From: UBA168 sp011055275
GTDB lineage: Archaea > Thermoproteota > Thermoprotei_A > Marsarchaeales > UBA168
DNA: 64,000 nt
Reading direction: 5' to 3' (one strand)
Assembly (NCBI GenBank): GCA_046635845.1
Contig: JAQQXN010000001.1
The position numbers and the translations under genes were made by a program. The notes under the pieces were generated by a model that was not told where the DNA came from, made no database searches, and worked only from the letters and a program-made list of their open reading frames with translations. Below, piece by piece: positions 25,389-35,640 of the stretch (position 1 is its first letter; every line of letters starts with the position of its first letter).

Positions 25389-27221
25389 GTGAAGCCCTTC
25401 GCGCTCTTCCTGATCTTGGTTGTGCTTGCCTCGTCCCTCGTGGTCTCGGCCTCTGCCTCTCCTCCCTCCTCAGCACCTCCCACGAGGACGCCCATCAAGC
25501 ACGTCATCTTCATAATGAAGGAGAACCACTCCTTCGACAACTACTTCGAGCTCTATCCCGAGGGCATAAACGGGTCGCTCCTATCTAACCCAATAGTGAG
25601 GCAGCTTTCCAAGCCCTACGTTGCCCCTCTCAACACATCGGTTCCGGTTTACCCAGGCCTCCCGCTAGGAAGCGTGCGCTTTTCTCTCTCGACGTCGGCC
25701 GTGCAGCAGAACCCGGGGGAAGGATGGGTGGATTACCACGGTGACTGGGACTACGGGAGGATGGACGGTTGGGTTGCCTACTCAGGCCCTCAGTCCATGG
25801 TCTACCTATCGGAAAGGCAGCTCTCCGTGTACTGGGACTACGCTGAGGAGTACGTGCTCTTCGACAACTGGTTCTCCCCTGCCATGACCGAGACCCTTCC
25901 CAACAGGCTCTTCTCCCTTGCCGGAATTGCGCCCGTCTCAAACGACTACGGTCCCCCTCCCTACGTTCCCTTAAACCAGACCATCTTCTATCAGCTGACC
26001 CAGCACAACGTAAGCTGGGGATACTACGAGCTGTTCAGCACGGCCAGGGATCCCCCAGCCTCCGAGATATACCCGCTGGATTCCATCGAGGGATTCTCGT
26101 CATCTCCCATGATGGAGAACGTCATGAACATCTCTGTCTTCTACCAGCAGGCTAGGAACGGATCGCTTCCATCGGTTTGCTTCGTCATGCCCTTCGGCCT
26201 TTACGGTGAGGACGGCTATCCAGACGTGAGCGAGCATCCCCCCGCGAACGTGACGGTTGGCGAGCTTTGGACCGAGAGCGTCGTGAACGCGGTGATGGAG
26301 GGGCCGGATTGGTGGTCGTCGGCCATCTTCGTGACGTGGGATGAGTGCGGGGGCTTTTACGACAACGTTCCCCCTCCTCAGGTCAACCCCTTTGGTTACG
26401 GGGAAAGGGTCCCCGCTCTCCTCATATCTCCCTACGCCAAGGAGAACTACGTTGACGATCAGGTGCTAAACCACATGAGCATTTTGGCCTTCGTAGATTA
26501 CAACTGGGGCCTTCCATACCTCTCGAAGTACGTGGAGGAGTCTGGGGTTCCGCTCTCGGCCTTCGACTTCGCGGTTAGGAGGGCGCCGATTGTTCTGGAA
26601 GAGAACGCGGCCTTCCCCATACCTCTTCAAATTCCGCTGGCGGAGCTAAACTACTCATCCCCTCCTTACTCGCTTCCCCTCTCATCGGTTAGGTATCAGG
26701 CGCCACCGAGTTGGATGCCGGGCTTCCAGCTGGTGGCGGCCGTTGCCTCGGTCTTCGCGCTTGGGCTCTCGAAGAAGTTCAGGGTAACGGGAAAGGCGGC
26801 CTCGCTTCTGCTATCCGGCTCGGCGGCCGCGCTGGGTTTTGCCTATCCCGCGATACCGCCCCCTCCAGCCCCTCCGGGCCAGCCAACGGAGTCCCTCCTC
26901 ACGTTCGTTGCTGCGGCGGTCCTTTTCGCCTCTGCCGTTGTGGTGGTTTTGCCGCTGGCAAAAAGGCAAAGGAGGGCGCTAGGGCTTTCCCTTATCCTCG
27001 CGGTTGGGGCGTTAGCGCGGTGGGCTGCCCTTACCCCAGGCGTGTTGTTCTCGCCTTCGGGGCCGGCTCCTTCCGACCTAGCGCCCCCTCCAACGCTGGT
27101 GGGAACCGCCCTGGCAGTAACCAGCCCGGTGACAAAGGGAGCAGGCCTCCTTCTGCTGGGCGAGCTGGTCTTCATGCAATTTGAGCAGAGGCACCGCGAG
27201 CAAGGGGCGTTTAGCCCTTGA
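25389..27221 (+). CDS. Exported phosphoesterase (phospholipase C/acid phosphatase family) with membrane tail
   Basis: 610 residues. A signal peptide at 1-24 (FALFLILVVLASSLVVSASA) is followed by the phosphoesterase domain: HVIFIMKENHSFDNYF (residues 38-53), WFSPAMTETLPNRLF, TWDECGGFYDNVPPP and RVPALLISPYAK. This family (PF04185) hydrolyses phosphodiesters or phosphomonoesters outside the cell. The last ~170 residues add several hydrophobic segments and Pro-rich linkers, an unusual membrane-embedded tail. GTG 25389 is leaderless with a TATA at -24. Phosphate scavenging is likely. Confidence 0.85.
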   Translation: MKPFALFLILVVLASSLVVSASASPPSSAPPTRTPIKHVIFIMKENHSFDNYFELYPEGINGSLLSNPIVRQLSKPYVAPLNTSVPVYPGLPLGSVRFSLSTSAVQQNPGEGWVDYHGDWDYGRMDGWVAYSGPQSMVYLSERQLSVYWDYAEEYVLFDNWFSPAMTETLPNRLFSLAGIAPVSNDYGPPPYVPLNQTIFYQLTQHNVSWGYYELFSTARDPPASEIYPLDSIEGFSSSPMMENVMNISVFYQQARNGSLPSVCFVMPFGLYGEDGYPDVSEHPPANVTVGELWTESVVNAVMEGPDWWSSAIFVTWDECGGFYDNVPPPQVNPFGYGERVPALLISPYAKENYVDDQVLNHMSILAFVDYNWGLPYLSKYVEESGVPLSAFDFAVRRAPIVLEENAAFPIPLQIPLAELNYSSPPYSLPLSSVRYQAPPSWMPGFQLVAAVASVFALGLSKKFRVTGKAASLLLSGSAAALGFAYPAIPPPPAPPGQPTESLLTFVAAAVLFASAVVVVLPLAKRQRRALGLSLILAVGALARWAALTPGVLFSPSGPAPSDLAPPPTLVGTALAVTSPVTKGAGLLLLGELVFMQFEQRHREQGAFSP

Positions 27222-27328
27222 CCGTAAGGTGCCCAATGGGGGGAGCGCTGAGCGGGCATCCGGCAGAAGGGCAGCGCCTGCCGTGGCTCTGGCGCGCATG
27301 CTTTAAGTGCTGCGGCTGAAATTAGGAC

Positions 27329-30163
27329 ATGGCCGAAATCTCAAAGGGGAAAGCCGAGGCCAGCGAAGCCGCGGGTCGCGGCAGGTTTTACGTCGTGCTT
27401 CACACTCACTGGGACAGGGAGTGGTACCTGCCCTTCGAGGAGTACAGGGTTTGGCTCACGAGGGTCGTGGACGCAGCCCTGGACATGATTCGGAACGGGA
27501 CGCTGGAGAAGTTCGTGCTTGACGGTCAGTCGGTGGTGGTTGAGGACTACCTCGAGCTCAGGCCCGAGAGAAGGGATGAGCTCTTCTCCCTGATCAGGGC
27601 CGGAAAGATCAGGGTTGGCCCTTGGTACACTCAGCCCGACGAGTGGGTTCCGAGCGGCGAGTCGCTAGTCAGGAACCTCCTTTACGGTCTCTCGGTCGCC
27701 CGCGCTGCAGGCGGGTCCTCCATGGTCGGTTACGTGCCCGACTCCTTCGGGCACGTGGTAAGCCTCCCAACGATACTCAGGGGATTTGGCATCCGCACCT
27801 TCGTTTTCAGCAGGGGGGTGGGAGAGGAGGGGGAGAAGCGCAAGAGCGAGTTCGTGTGGAGGGCGCCTGATGGCTCGAGCGTGCTCGCGGTGCTGCTCAG
27901 GGACGGGGGCTACTGCGGCCTCAACCCCGGCGCCCTCTCCGCCGAGCTTTACTCCCCGGTCTACGCTTACCTTCCCTACGGTCGCACCTTCTCCCTGGGG
28001 GCCTACTACTCCGTGGGAAGGGGATTTGAGGGAAGCGAGCGCGAGGCCCTGCTAAAGCCGGTCTCCGACCTCCTGCGGGCGCTGAAGGAGCACTCGGCGC
28101 TGAGGTCATGGCCGGTAATGATAGGCTGCGATCACATGCCTCCCCAGCGCGTGGGGGAGGTGCTCGCTTGGCTGAGGGAAAGGCTTGGGGAGGACCTCGT
28201 GGTCGCCGACCTGGACGATTACGAGAAAGCAGCGCAGGCCGACGCGGCTGCCACCCCCCTCGAGACGTACGAGGGAGAGCTCAGGGGAGCGATCTGGGGA
28301 GGGAACCTGAGGGGATACCTCTCCACGAGGCCGGACACGAAGCGCGAGAACTTCGACGCGGAGGCGGTGCTAGAGTTCTACGCCGAGCCCCTCAGCGCGG
28401 TCCAAAGGGGACTCGGCGGCGATCCGGTGTCGCTGGATTACCCCTGGAAGCTGCTGCTGAGGTCGCACGCTCACGACAGCGCCTGCACCACGGGAGTGGA
28501 CAGCGTGAACGACCAAGAGCTGGAGAGGCTGGAGAGGGCCAAGGAGGCGGGCATGGCTCTGGCGCAGCGCGCGGGAGACTTTCTGGCTGCGAGGGTTTCC
28601 CGCCCGGCCCCGATAACGGGTGCTGGTGCAGGCGTTAGCGCGGGGACCGCTGCGGGTGCGGCCGCGGCCGCGGCAAAGGGCATTTTCTCCCTTCCCTTGA
28701 CCGTTGTTGTGTTCAACCCGTCAAACCAGCGCAGGCACGACCTGGTTTTCGTTGACCTCCCGGCTGGGACTGGGCCCATAGGAAGGGCAATTGGGGACGG
28801 CGAGGGAGGCCCCGCGGTGTCGGAGGAGGTCGACAACGAGAAGGGGCTGCAGCCAAAGGCGACAAGGATAGCGTTCATGGCAGACGTTCCCGCGGTGGGC
28901 TACAGGGCCTACTCCCTTGAGAAGGGCGATCCCCCGGCTTCAAGCAGGGGAAGCGCGGTCATAAGGAACGAGGACCTCGAGCTCTCGCTGAGGGGTGACG
29001 GGACGCTCTCCCTTAGAGACAGGCGCAGCGGCCGCGCGTACGACGGCATATGCCTTGTGGACTCGGGGGACGTGGGAGACGAGTACAACCACGGCACGCC
29101 TTCCCCCGACGTGGTGGTGACGAGCGCGGGCAAGCTCACGGGATCGGAGGTGGTCAGGACCCCGTTATGGGAGGAGATGCGCGCGATCTACTCCATGCCA
29201 GTTCCCAAGGAAGCGGTATGGGAAGGGAGGAAGGGAAAGAGGGAGGCAGACGCAAGCGAGCTTGTAAATCTGGAGGTGGAGCTGAGGGCCAGGCTCATAA
29301 GGGGGACGAGGAGGGCGGAGTTCGAGGTCACGGTGCACAACAACGCGAGGGATCACCTGCTGAGGGTTGCCTTCCCAATGGAGGTGAGCGAGCTGATCAC
29401 TTCCACCGCCTTCGCCGAGGTGAGGCAGGACCTCAAAAGGGACGCGGGGCGCGATCCCCTCTACTACAACTATCCCTTCAAGGGATGGGTCGCCGCAGGC
29501 GATGGGAGGTGTGGACTTCTCTTGGCGGCCCGCGGCCTCTACGAGAGCTGGGTGGAGGAGGTGCCTTGGGCGGAGGCAGGGACGGGAGCCGAGGGAAAGG
29601 GCGAGGAAAAGCGGGAAGGAGAGGATGAGGAGGGCAAGGAGGAAAGCAAAGGCAAGGGCTCGAGGAAGGCGCTCATGGTTACCCTCTTCAGGTCGGTTGG
29701 CTCGATTTTCGCTCGCCCAAGCGTCATGACGCCGGCCTCGCAGGTTCTCAAGACCATGACCTTCTCCTTCTCGGTGGTTCCCTTCGAGGGAGAGCTGCCA
29801 AGGGCGGAGGCAGAGGCTTACCTGAAGCCGCTGTTCGGCATGATCTCTCCCGTGGGAGGCCCTGAGGGGACGGCGCTCCCCAGCTCCTCCTCGCTGCTGG
29901 AGCTCCCCAGCGGCCTCTACCTCTCGGCCTTCAAGCCCTCGCTTGACGGCAAGGGGTTGATCGTGAGGGTTTACAACCCCGGAGAGGAGGAGGTTTCAGG
30001 GGAGATGCGCTTTCCCCTCTTCAGCGTGAGGGGCGTAAGCCTCTCCGAGATGGACGAGAGGGACGGCGAGGAGGTGCCGAGGACCGAGAGGGGCTTCGCC
30101 GTGAGGGTTAAGGGGAAGGGGGTCGCGACCTACAAGGTTTACCTGCGAGGGACCCGTGAGTGA
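27329..30163 (+). CDS. GH38 alpha-mannosidase
   Basis: 944 residues. HTHWDREW (25-32) provides zinc ligands, followed by VLDGQSVVVEDY, GPWYTQPDEW and GYVPDSFGH with the nucleophile Asp138, then DYPWKLLLRSHAHDSACTTG. C-terminal beta domains follow. Two low-complexity insertions (an Ala/Gly-rich one near 430-450 and a Glu/Lys-rich one near 755-780) look like flexible linkers. There is no signal peptide, so it is cytoplasmic. It trims alpha-mannosides, perhaps from archaeal N-glycans. CTTTAAGTG centred -26 supports ATG 27329. Confidence 0.9.
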   Translation: MAEISKGKAEASEAAGRGRFYVVLHTHWDREWYLPFEEYRVWLTRVVDAALDMIRNGTLEKFVLDGQSVVVEDYLELRPERRDELFSLIRAGKIRVGPWYTQPDEWVPSGESLVRNLLYGLSVARAAGGSSMVGYVPDSFGHVVSLPTILRGFGIRTFVFSRGVGEEGEKRKSEFVWRAPDGSSVLAVLLRDGGYCGLNPGALSAELYSPVYAYLPYGRTFSLGAYYSVGRGFEGSEREALLKPVSDLLRALKEHSALRSWPVMIGCDHMPPQRVGEVLAWLRERLGEDLVVADLDDYEKAAQADAAATPLETYEGELRGAIWGGNLRGYLSTRPDTKRENFDAEAVLEFYAEPLSAVQRGLGGDPVSLDYPWKLLLRSHAHDSACTTGVDSVNDQELERLERAKEAGMALAQRAGDFLAARVSRPAPITGAGAGVSAGTAAGAAAAAAKGIFSLPLTVVVFNPSNQRRHDLVFVDLPAGTGPIGRAIGDGEGGPAVSEEVDNEKGLQPKATRIAFMADVPAVGYRAYSLEKGDPPASSRGSAVIRNEDLELSLRGDGTLSLRDRRSGRAYDGICLVDSGDVGDEYNHGTPSPDVVVTSAGKLTGSEVVRTPLWEEMRAIYSMPVPKEAVWEGRKGKREADASELVNLEVELRARLIRGTRRAEFEVTVHNNARDHLLRVAFPMEVSELITSTAFAEVRQDLKRDAGRDPLYYNYPFKGWVAAGDGRCGLLLAARGLYESWVEEVPWAEAGTGAEGKGEEKREGEDEEGKEESKGKGSRKALMVTLFRSVGSIFARPSVMTPASQVLKTMTFSFSVVPFEGELPRAEAEAYLKPLFGMISPVGGPEGTALPSSSSLLELPSGLYLSAFKPSLDGKGLIVRVYNPGEEEVSGEMRFPLFSVRGVSLSEMDERDGEEVPRTERGFAVRVKGKGVATYKVYLRGTRE

Positions 30164-30334
30164 TACGACGGACACATCGAGGACCTGCGGGGACGCGGGA
30201 GCGGCCGCAAGGGAAGACCGCGCGCCCAACTTTTTAAGGTCGTGTCCTCGCTGGGCGCCGAGCGCTATGCGCGGAGAAGCGGAGAAAACGTGGAAAATGG
30301 GGGCCGAGCTTAAAGGCCACCGCAGTCTAATCAA

Positions 30335-31473
30335 GTGTCTCAGGGAGACTTCAGGTACGTGGTTACCAAGGCACCTCTCAGGATAACTTTCGCCGGAGGA
30401 GGGACCGACGTTCCCTCCTTCTACAGGGAGCACGGGCCCGGCGCGCTCTTGGCCGCCACCATCAACCGCTACATATACGTCACGGTCGCCCGCAACTTCT
30501 ACCCAGACGAGTACAGGATAAGCTACTCCGTGACGGAGGACAAGGTGAGGGACATCGACCAGATAAGGCACCCAACGGTCAGGGAGTCCCTCAAGCTCCT
30601 CGGCATAAACAAGGGAGTGCAGATAGTAAGCGTCACCGAGATACCCTCAAGGGGAACGGGCCTCGGCTCCTCCTCGGCCTTCCTCGTGGCCCTCCTCTTG
30701 GCCCTCCACACCTGGCTAGGCGAGAGCGTCACCCCAGAGACCTTGGCGAGGGAGGCCTACCACGTGGAGAGGGAGGTCCTGAAGGAGCCGGGAGGGAAGC
30801 AGGACCAGTACGCGGCGGCCTACGGCGGCATAAACCTCTTCCAGTTTAACTCTGACGACGCGGTCCTCGTGAGGCCCGTCATCATGAGCGCCGAGAGGAG
30901 GAGGGAGCTCGAGGGCTACCTCCTGCTCGTCTTCACGGGGGCGGAGAGGTCATCGGGCTCCATACACGAGGTTCAGGACTCAACCGTCCGCGATCACCTG
31001 GAGGGCTACTACAGGGTGAGGGAGCTCGCCTACAGGGCACGCGACCTCCTCTCGCGGGGCGACCTCGAGGAGCTAGGGAGGCTTGTGGGCGAGAACTGGG
31101 GGGTTAAGAAGACCTTCGCGCCCTCCATATCCAATCCGGACATCGACGAGATCTACGAGAAGGGGGTAAGGGCGGGGGCGATAGGCGGAAAGCTCCAGGG
31201 GGCGGGAGGGGGAGGCTTCATGCTTTTCCTGGTGCCCCCTCGAAGAAGCCAGACGTGATTAAGGCCCTTTCGGACCACAGGGCGGAGGAGGTTAGGATCG
31301 ACCCCTTCGGGGCAAGGGTCGTCTACACGGAGGACTACCGAGGACTGCCGGTCCGCTCTGCCCTCAGTACAATTGGGTCGCCTGCACGGAGGATCACCGA
31401 CCTGCAGCTAAAAAGCCAAGGACCAAGCGCCGCCAGCGACGTCAAGCGGCCCTCCAAAACGAGATCCCTTTAA
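30335..31473 (+). CDS. GHMP-family sugar kinase, C-terminus in a shifted frame
   Basis: The main frame from GTG 30335 shows APLRITFAGGGTD, GTGLGSSSAFLVALLLALH, EPGGKQDQYAAAYGG and GGKLQGAGGGGFMLFLVPP, then stops at 31258. The -1 frame continues the expected end (KKPDVIKALSDHRAEEVRID, GARVVYTED), matching the tail of the 14867 paralogue. The break is in a run of five C at 31240-31244; a sixth C would restore one frame. It is either a one-base deletion, a sequence error or -1 slippage. The restored frame then runs ~40 residues past the normal end to 31473. A TATA at -23 supports the start. HddA/fucokinase-like. Confidence 0.82.
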
Positions 31474-31493
31474 GCCCCTCCGTCCCCCTACCC

Positions 31494-34466
31494 ATGAAAA
31501 GGTCGGCGGTCATATCCTCGTCCTCCATAACGCACGGCATAGGCATATACGCGGCCCGCCTCTTCTCCCTTGGCCTCTTCGACGACCTCTACCTCTTCAA
31601 GGTGAGCTCTTCCGTGAGCGAGAAGGGCTACGAGAAAGTGGTGAGGTCTCCCTTCAGGTTGAGGATACCCTATCAGGCGCACGTCTTCTCCTCCCTTTAC
31701 CTGCCCTCGAGGTGGGGGAAGGCGGTGTCGAGCATGGGGAAGGTCCACTTCGCCTCGCCCGACTGGTTCCACCTTTCCAAGTACAACCGGAGGTGCTACG
31801 GGACCGTTCACGACCTTATCCCCCTCCAGCTGCCGCAGCACCACTCCTACTACTTCAGGCTCTACTTCAGGAAGGAGCTGGCTTTCGTCCCCTCGCTCAG
31901 GGGGTTGGTGGCCATATCGAGGGCCACCGCCGAAGCGCTTTCCGAGGTTGTTCCCGACGCCACCGCCGAGGTGATACACCAGTGGACGGAGGACGACTTC
32001 ACCCCGAGGGATCCCGAGGAGGCGAGGAAGAGGCTTGGCCTTCCCCTCGATAAGAAGGTAGTGCTCAGCGTGGGAAGGGACTCGCCCACAAAGAACCTGG
32101 GGGTTATACCCCACGTTGTGGAATCGCTCGGCTACCTCCTCGTGAGGATAGGGAGGTCGGAGAGCATGGAGAAGAGGCTGAGGGGGAAGGCGGTGTTCCT
32201 CGAGGGGGTTCCAAGGGAGCTCATGCCCTACTACTACAACGCTGCCGACGTCCTCGTGGCCCCAAGCCTAGCGGAGGGCTTCGACTACCCCGTGATAGAG
32301 GCGATCAACTCTGGCACCTCGGTTGTGGCCTCAGACATACCCGTTCACAGGGAGATAATGAGGGGAGGGGGGCGTCTTGTGGACCCGAACGACGTCGAGG
32401 GGTGGGTCGACGCGGTGGAGAAGGCCGCGGCGAGGAGGGACGACTGGTCGTTCCTGCAGGGCTACTACAGAAGGGAAAGGGCTAAGAGGGAGTACGAGAA
32501 GTTCTACGAGTCGTGGCGATCGATGACCGCAAAAAAAGGCGCGAGCGGGATGAAGGGCTGGATCAGAGGGCACGCGGGGCTCGTGGTCGTTCTGATCGCC
32601 TTCGCCGCCTACATGGCTTACTGGTCTTGGTTCTCGATAACGAGGTATTACGACCTCTTCGCCACGTACTGGGACCTTGGCGTCTTCCTTACCTCCATGA
32701 GGCAGGTGATGGAGGGCCAGAACCTGCTATTCTACGCCCTTGACAGGCCCTTCCTGTTCCTCCTTTCGCCTCTCATCGTTTTCAGGAGCGCCCCGCTCAT
32801 GCTTGTCCTTCAGACCCTCTTCATAGGGGGAGGGGCCCTTCCCCTTTACGGGGTGGCGAGGCGCCACGTGGGGGAGGGGGCGTCGGTCGCCCTTTCGGTC
32901 GCCTACCTGGCCTACTTCCCGCTTGCGCCCGCCAACGCCTTCGACCTGCACATGCAGGCCTTCTTTCCCCTCCTGTTCCTGGCGGGCTACTACTTTTACG
33001 AGAGGGGGAACCTCTGGCCGTCCCTAATCTTGCTCGCCCTTTCGGGAAGCGTGAGGGGGGCGTACGAGATATTTCCCGCGCTCTTCTCCCTGTTGTTGCT
33101 CGTGGATTTGGCAGTCGCGAGGCTTTTTACGGCGGCCAAGCCGAGCTACCCCCTCGGCTTCGCGCCGCTTTCGCCCATGCCCGAGAGGAAGAAGGCGGCC
33201 CTCTCGTCCTCGCTCTTGTGCGTATCGTCCTCGTTCCTGCTGGCTTACTACCTGATGGTGCTGAGGAGCCCCTCATCCGTCCTCGGCCTTGCTTATGGCT
33301 CGCCGGCAGCAGCGGCTGGCATATCCTCTATCCTGGCGGATTACCCTCAAAAGGCCTACTCGCTTTTCGCCCTCTTCTTTCCGCTGCTGCTGATTCCCCT
33401 CCTCTCGAAGAGGTGGATCCTCTTCTACGTACCGTACGTTTTCGCCCTCGTCTACATAGGTTACTGGGGATACGAGTTCCCGTTTCTTCAGTACGTGGCC
33501 GGGATCGCGCCATTCCTTTTCTTGGGGGCGGTCGACGGCCTCTCGCTTTTGTCTAGGGTCGCAAAACCAAAGAAGGTAGCAGCCCTCGTCCTTTTGGCCC
33601 TGGCGTTCTTCGACGTCTTTTACGAGCCCTACGGCCCGCTCTTCTCCCCCTATTCTCCCCGCCCTCCGCTCATATCGCCGTACGACAACAACAACGCCAG
33701 CGGCGTCCTTTTGGCAAAGGCGCCGGACACCGCGGCCTTCGGGAACCTGACCGAGGCCCTTTCCCTCGTTCCTGAGGGCGCCCCGCTATCCGTGGAGAAC
33801 GACATGCCGGAGGCCTATGGACACGACGTGATCTGGGATGCTGTCAACGGCCAGCAGGAGTACGCCCTCTTCAACTTTCACGTAAGCGATCAGGTGACCG
33901 CGATTTGGCTTTACAAGCCGAGCTTCGGCTACGAGAACGCGTCGGCGTTGGCGTCCGCTAACTGGCTCTTATCTCACGGGTACGGGATTTACGCGGAACT
34001 CGACGGCTTCGTTCTCCTCAGGGCAAATTACTCAGGGCCCCTCGTCCGCTACTCGCCCCTCGTGGAGAGCCTGCCGGCATCCGAGTTCTGGACGCCCTCA
34101 CGGGGAGCTGAGCCCGCGAACGCGCCGGCGAACGCCTCCTTCTACGGCCCCTACGACGAGCTCTTCGCGGTGGAGTTCAGGGGCCTGTCCTACGCCATCC
34201 GCCCGGAGTGGTACGGGCCGTACCTGGCACTTCCGCCCGGGAAGTTCAACGTGACCTTTGCGGTTGAGGGAAGCGGAAGCGCCACTTTTTCGGCCTACGC
34301 GTGGAACTCGACCGCCCTCCTTTCCTCGACCTCTGCCCTTCTAAGAGGGGGGCCTCAGGAGGTCACGCTTTCCCTTTCCGTGGACGGGTTCTGCGGGTGG
34401 GTCGGGCTCGCCGCCTCTGGGTCCTTGCGCCTTGAGTCTGTGAGGGTAGTTCAGGTGGCGGCCTGA
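31494..34466 (+). CDS. Fusion of GT4-type glycosyltransferase and DUF2079 membrane protein
   Basis: 990 residues. Residues 1-~340 form a GT4 glycosyltransferase (VVLSVGRDSPTKNLGVIP, then APSLAEGFDYPVIEAINSGTSVVASD as the E-x7-E donor site). Residues ~355-990 are a DUF2079-type polytopic membrane protein (WSWFSITRYYDLFATYWDLGVFLTSM, about 9-10 helices) with an outward C-terminal beta domain rich in sequons. DUF2079 proteins resemble GT-C transferases or flippase-linked proteins. The fusion suggests coupling of cytosolic glycan extension to a membrane step. TATA at -22; leaderless ATG. The internal ATG before GWIRGHAG would be the ancestral second start. Confidence 0.87.
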   Translation: MKRSAVISSSSITHGIGIYAARLFSLGLFDDLYLFKVSSSVSEKGYEKVVRSPFRLRIPYQAHVFSSLYLPSRWGKAVSSMGKVHFASPDWFHLSKYNRRCYGTVHDLIPLQLPQHHSYYFRLYFRKELAFVPSLRGLVAISRATAEALSEVVPDATAEVIHQWTEDDFTPRDPEEARKRLGLPLDKKVVLSVGRDSPTKNLGVIPHVVESLGYLLVRIGRSESMEKRLRGKAVFLEGVPRELMPYYYNAADVLVAPSLAEGFDYPVIEAINSGTSVVASDIPVHREIMRGGGRLVDPNDVEGWVDAVEKAAARRDDWSFLQGYYRRERAKREYEKFYESWRSMTAKKGASGMKGWIRGHAGLVVVLIAFAAYMAYWSWFSITRYYDLFATYWDLGVFLTSMRQVMEGQNLLFYALDRPFLFLLSPLIVFRSAPLMLVLQTLFIGGGALPLYGVARRHVGEGASVALSVAYLAYFPLAPANAFDLHMQAFFPLLFLAGYYFYERGNLWPSLILLALSGSVRGAYEIFPALFSLLLLVDLAVARLFTAAKPSYPLGFAPLSPMPERKKAALSSSLLCVSSSFLLAYYLMVLRSPSSVLGLAYGSPAAAAGISSILADYPQKAYSLFALFFPLLLIPLLSKRWILFYVPYVFALVYIGYWGYEFPFLQYVAGIAPFLFLGAVDGLSLLSRVAKPKKVAALVLLALAFFDVFYEPYGPLFSPYSPRPPLISPYDNNNASGVLLAKAPDTAAFGNLTEALSLVPEGAPLSVENDMPEAYGHDVIWDAVNGQQEYALFNFHVSDQVTAIWLYKPSFGYENASALASANWLLSHGYGIYAELDGFVLLRANYSGPLVRYSPLVESLPASEFWTPSRGAEPANAPANASFYGPYDELFAVEFRGLSYAIRPEWYGPYLALPPGKFNVTFAVEGSGSATFSAYAWNSTALLSSTSALLRGGPQEVTLSLSVDGFCGWVGLAASGSLRLESVRVVQVAA

Positions 34467-35476
34467 TCCTCGTTTGGGCGCGCACGGTCCTCGCTTGGGG
34501 GCTCGCACCCCGCGAAGGCCCTGAAGTAAAGGTACCTCGCGACCTTGGCAAGCCCCTGGTGCCTCCACCTGACGTAGGTGGCGTATGCCTCGCCCACCTT
34601 TTGCCCCGTTGAGAGGTCTATCACGTCCCCGGCTTTCACCCTCCTCACGCCCCTTTTAGTTATCTGAAGGTACTTGAACATGATTAGGTCGGAGAACATG
34701 GTGAAGGTCGCCCTAGCAGGGAGCAATGTGGAGGGCTTCGGGTCCTTTCTTCTCTTTCCTTGTGCCCTTCCGGCTCCATCCCCGTTCCCTTCTTTCTTGC
34801 CTTTCTCGCCGTCCTCATCGCCCTCGCGTCCTTCTCCTCCCTCCTCCCTCCTCCTCTCCCTCCACCTAACTTGGACCGGGACGAGCCTCCCGACCTCGCG
34901 CGCTAGGGCGAGCAGCTCGGTGTCGAACTCGAAGCCGTCGCTCCTGATCTCCCGCAGGAGGGGGATGACGTCCCTTCTCAGTACCTTGAACCCGGCCTGG
35001 TGGTCCTTCACGCCCGTGCGGAAGAGGAGGCGGGCGAGGGCGTTGTAGCCGTCGGAGAGGAAGAGGCGGAGGGCCCCGTGCTCCCTGCTCGTCCTCTCCG
35101 CGTAAACGAGAGACGCGTCATCCTTTAGAAGGGAAAGCGCCCTCCTCACGTCCTCCGGGGAAACCGGGATGTCGGCGTCCTCTATTACGACGGCCTTCCC
35201 GGCGCATAGCTCCGCCGCTGCCTTAATGCTCCCCCCCTTTCCCACGGGGGAGGTTATGAAGAGGCAGCGGAAGCCCTCGCGGGAGAGAGCCTTCAAGGAG
35301 GAGAGGGTGACCGGATCGCGGACGTCCGTGACCAGCAAAACCTCGGCGGAGAGCCCCTTCACCTCATCGCGGAAGCGGCGCATGCGGGCGGTGAGGTCCC
35401 CCTCCTTTCCCACGGGTATTATGAAGGAGACCTGAGGTGACGGGGAGGGATCGGGTAGCGGGGAGGGCTTCAGCAT
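34451..35476 (-). CDS. GT2 glycosyltransferase, dolichol-phosphate mannosyl/glucosyltransferase type
   Basis: 341 residues. VSFIIPVGKEGDL, SPVGKGGSIKAAAELCAG, VIEDADIP (DxD-like) and GVKDHQAGFKVLRRDV follow polyprenyl-phosphate glycosyltransferases. A charged low-complexity insert at ~205-245 (RRREEGGEGREGDEDGEKGK...) separates the catalytic domain from a basic C-terminal region. No obvious membrane helices. It is convergent with the fusion gene (16-base overlap). Minus-strand GCGTAAAGG at about -21 supports ATG 35476. Likely loads a lipid carrier for surface glycosylation. Confidence 0.83.
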   Translation of the reverse strand: MLKPSPLPDPSPSPQVSFIIPVGKEGDLTARMRRFRDEVKGLSAEVLLVTDVRDPVTLSSLKALSREGFRCLFITSPVGKGGSIKAAAELCAGKAVVIEDADIPVSPEDVRRALSLLKDDASLVYAERTSREHGALRLFLSDGYNALARLLFRTGVKDHQAGFKVLRRDVIPLLREIRSDGFEFDTELLALAREVGRLVPVQVRWRERRREEGGEGREGDEDGEKGKKEGNGDGAGRAQGKRRKDPKPSTLLPARATFTMFSDLIMFKYLQITKRGVRRVKAGDVIDLSTGQKVGEAYATYVRWRHQGLAKVARYLYFRAFAGCEPPSEDRARPNEDQAAT

Positions 35477-35640
35477 CTTTTGATATGGGCGGGTGCGCCT
35501 TTACGCTTTTTGAAGCTCGCTTCGAAGCTCGCTGAAGTTTTATCGCCGCAGGCGGGGCAAAGCCTCTCGCCTCGCTCGCCGCGCGGCCTCCTCGCCGCAG
35601 GGCCCCCGGTACCTTTCAAATCGCGGTAAAGCGCGTTCCT

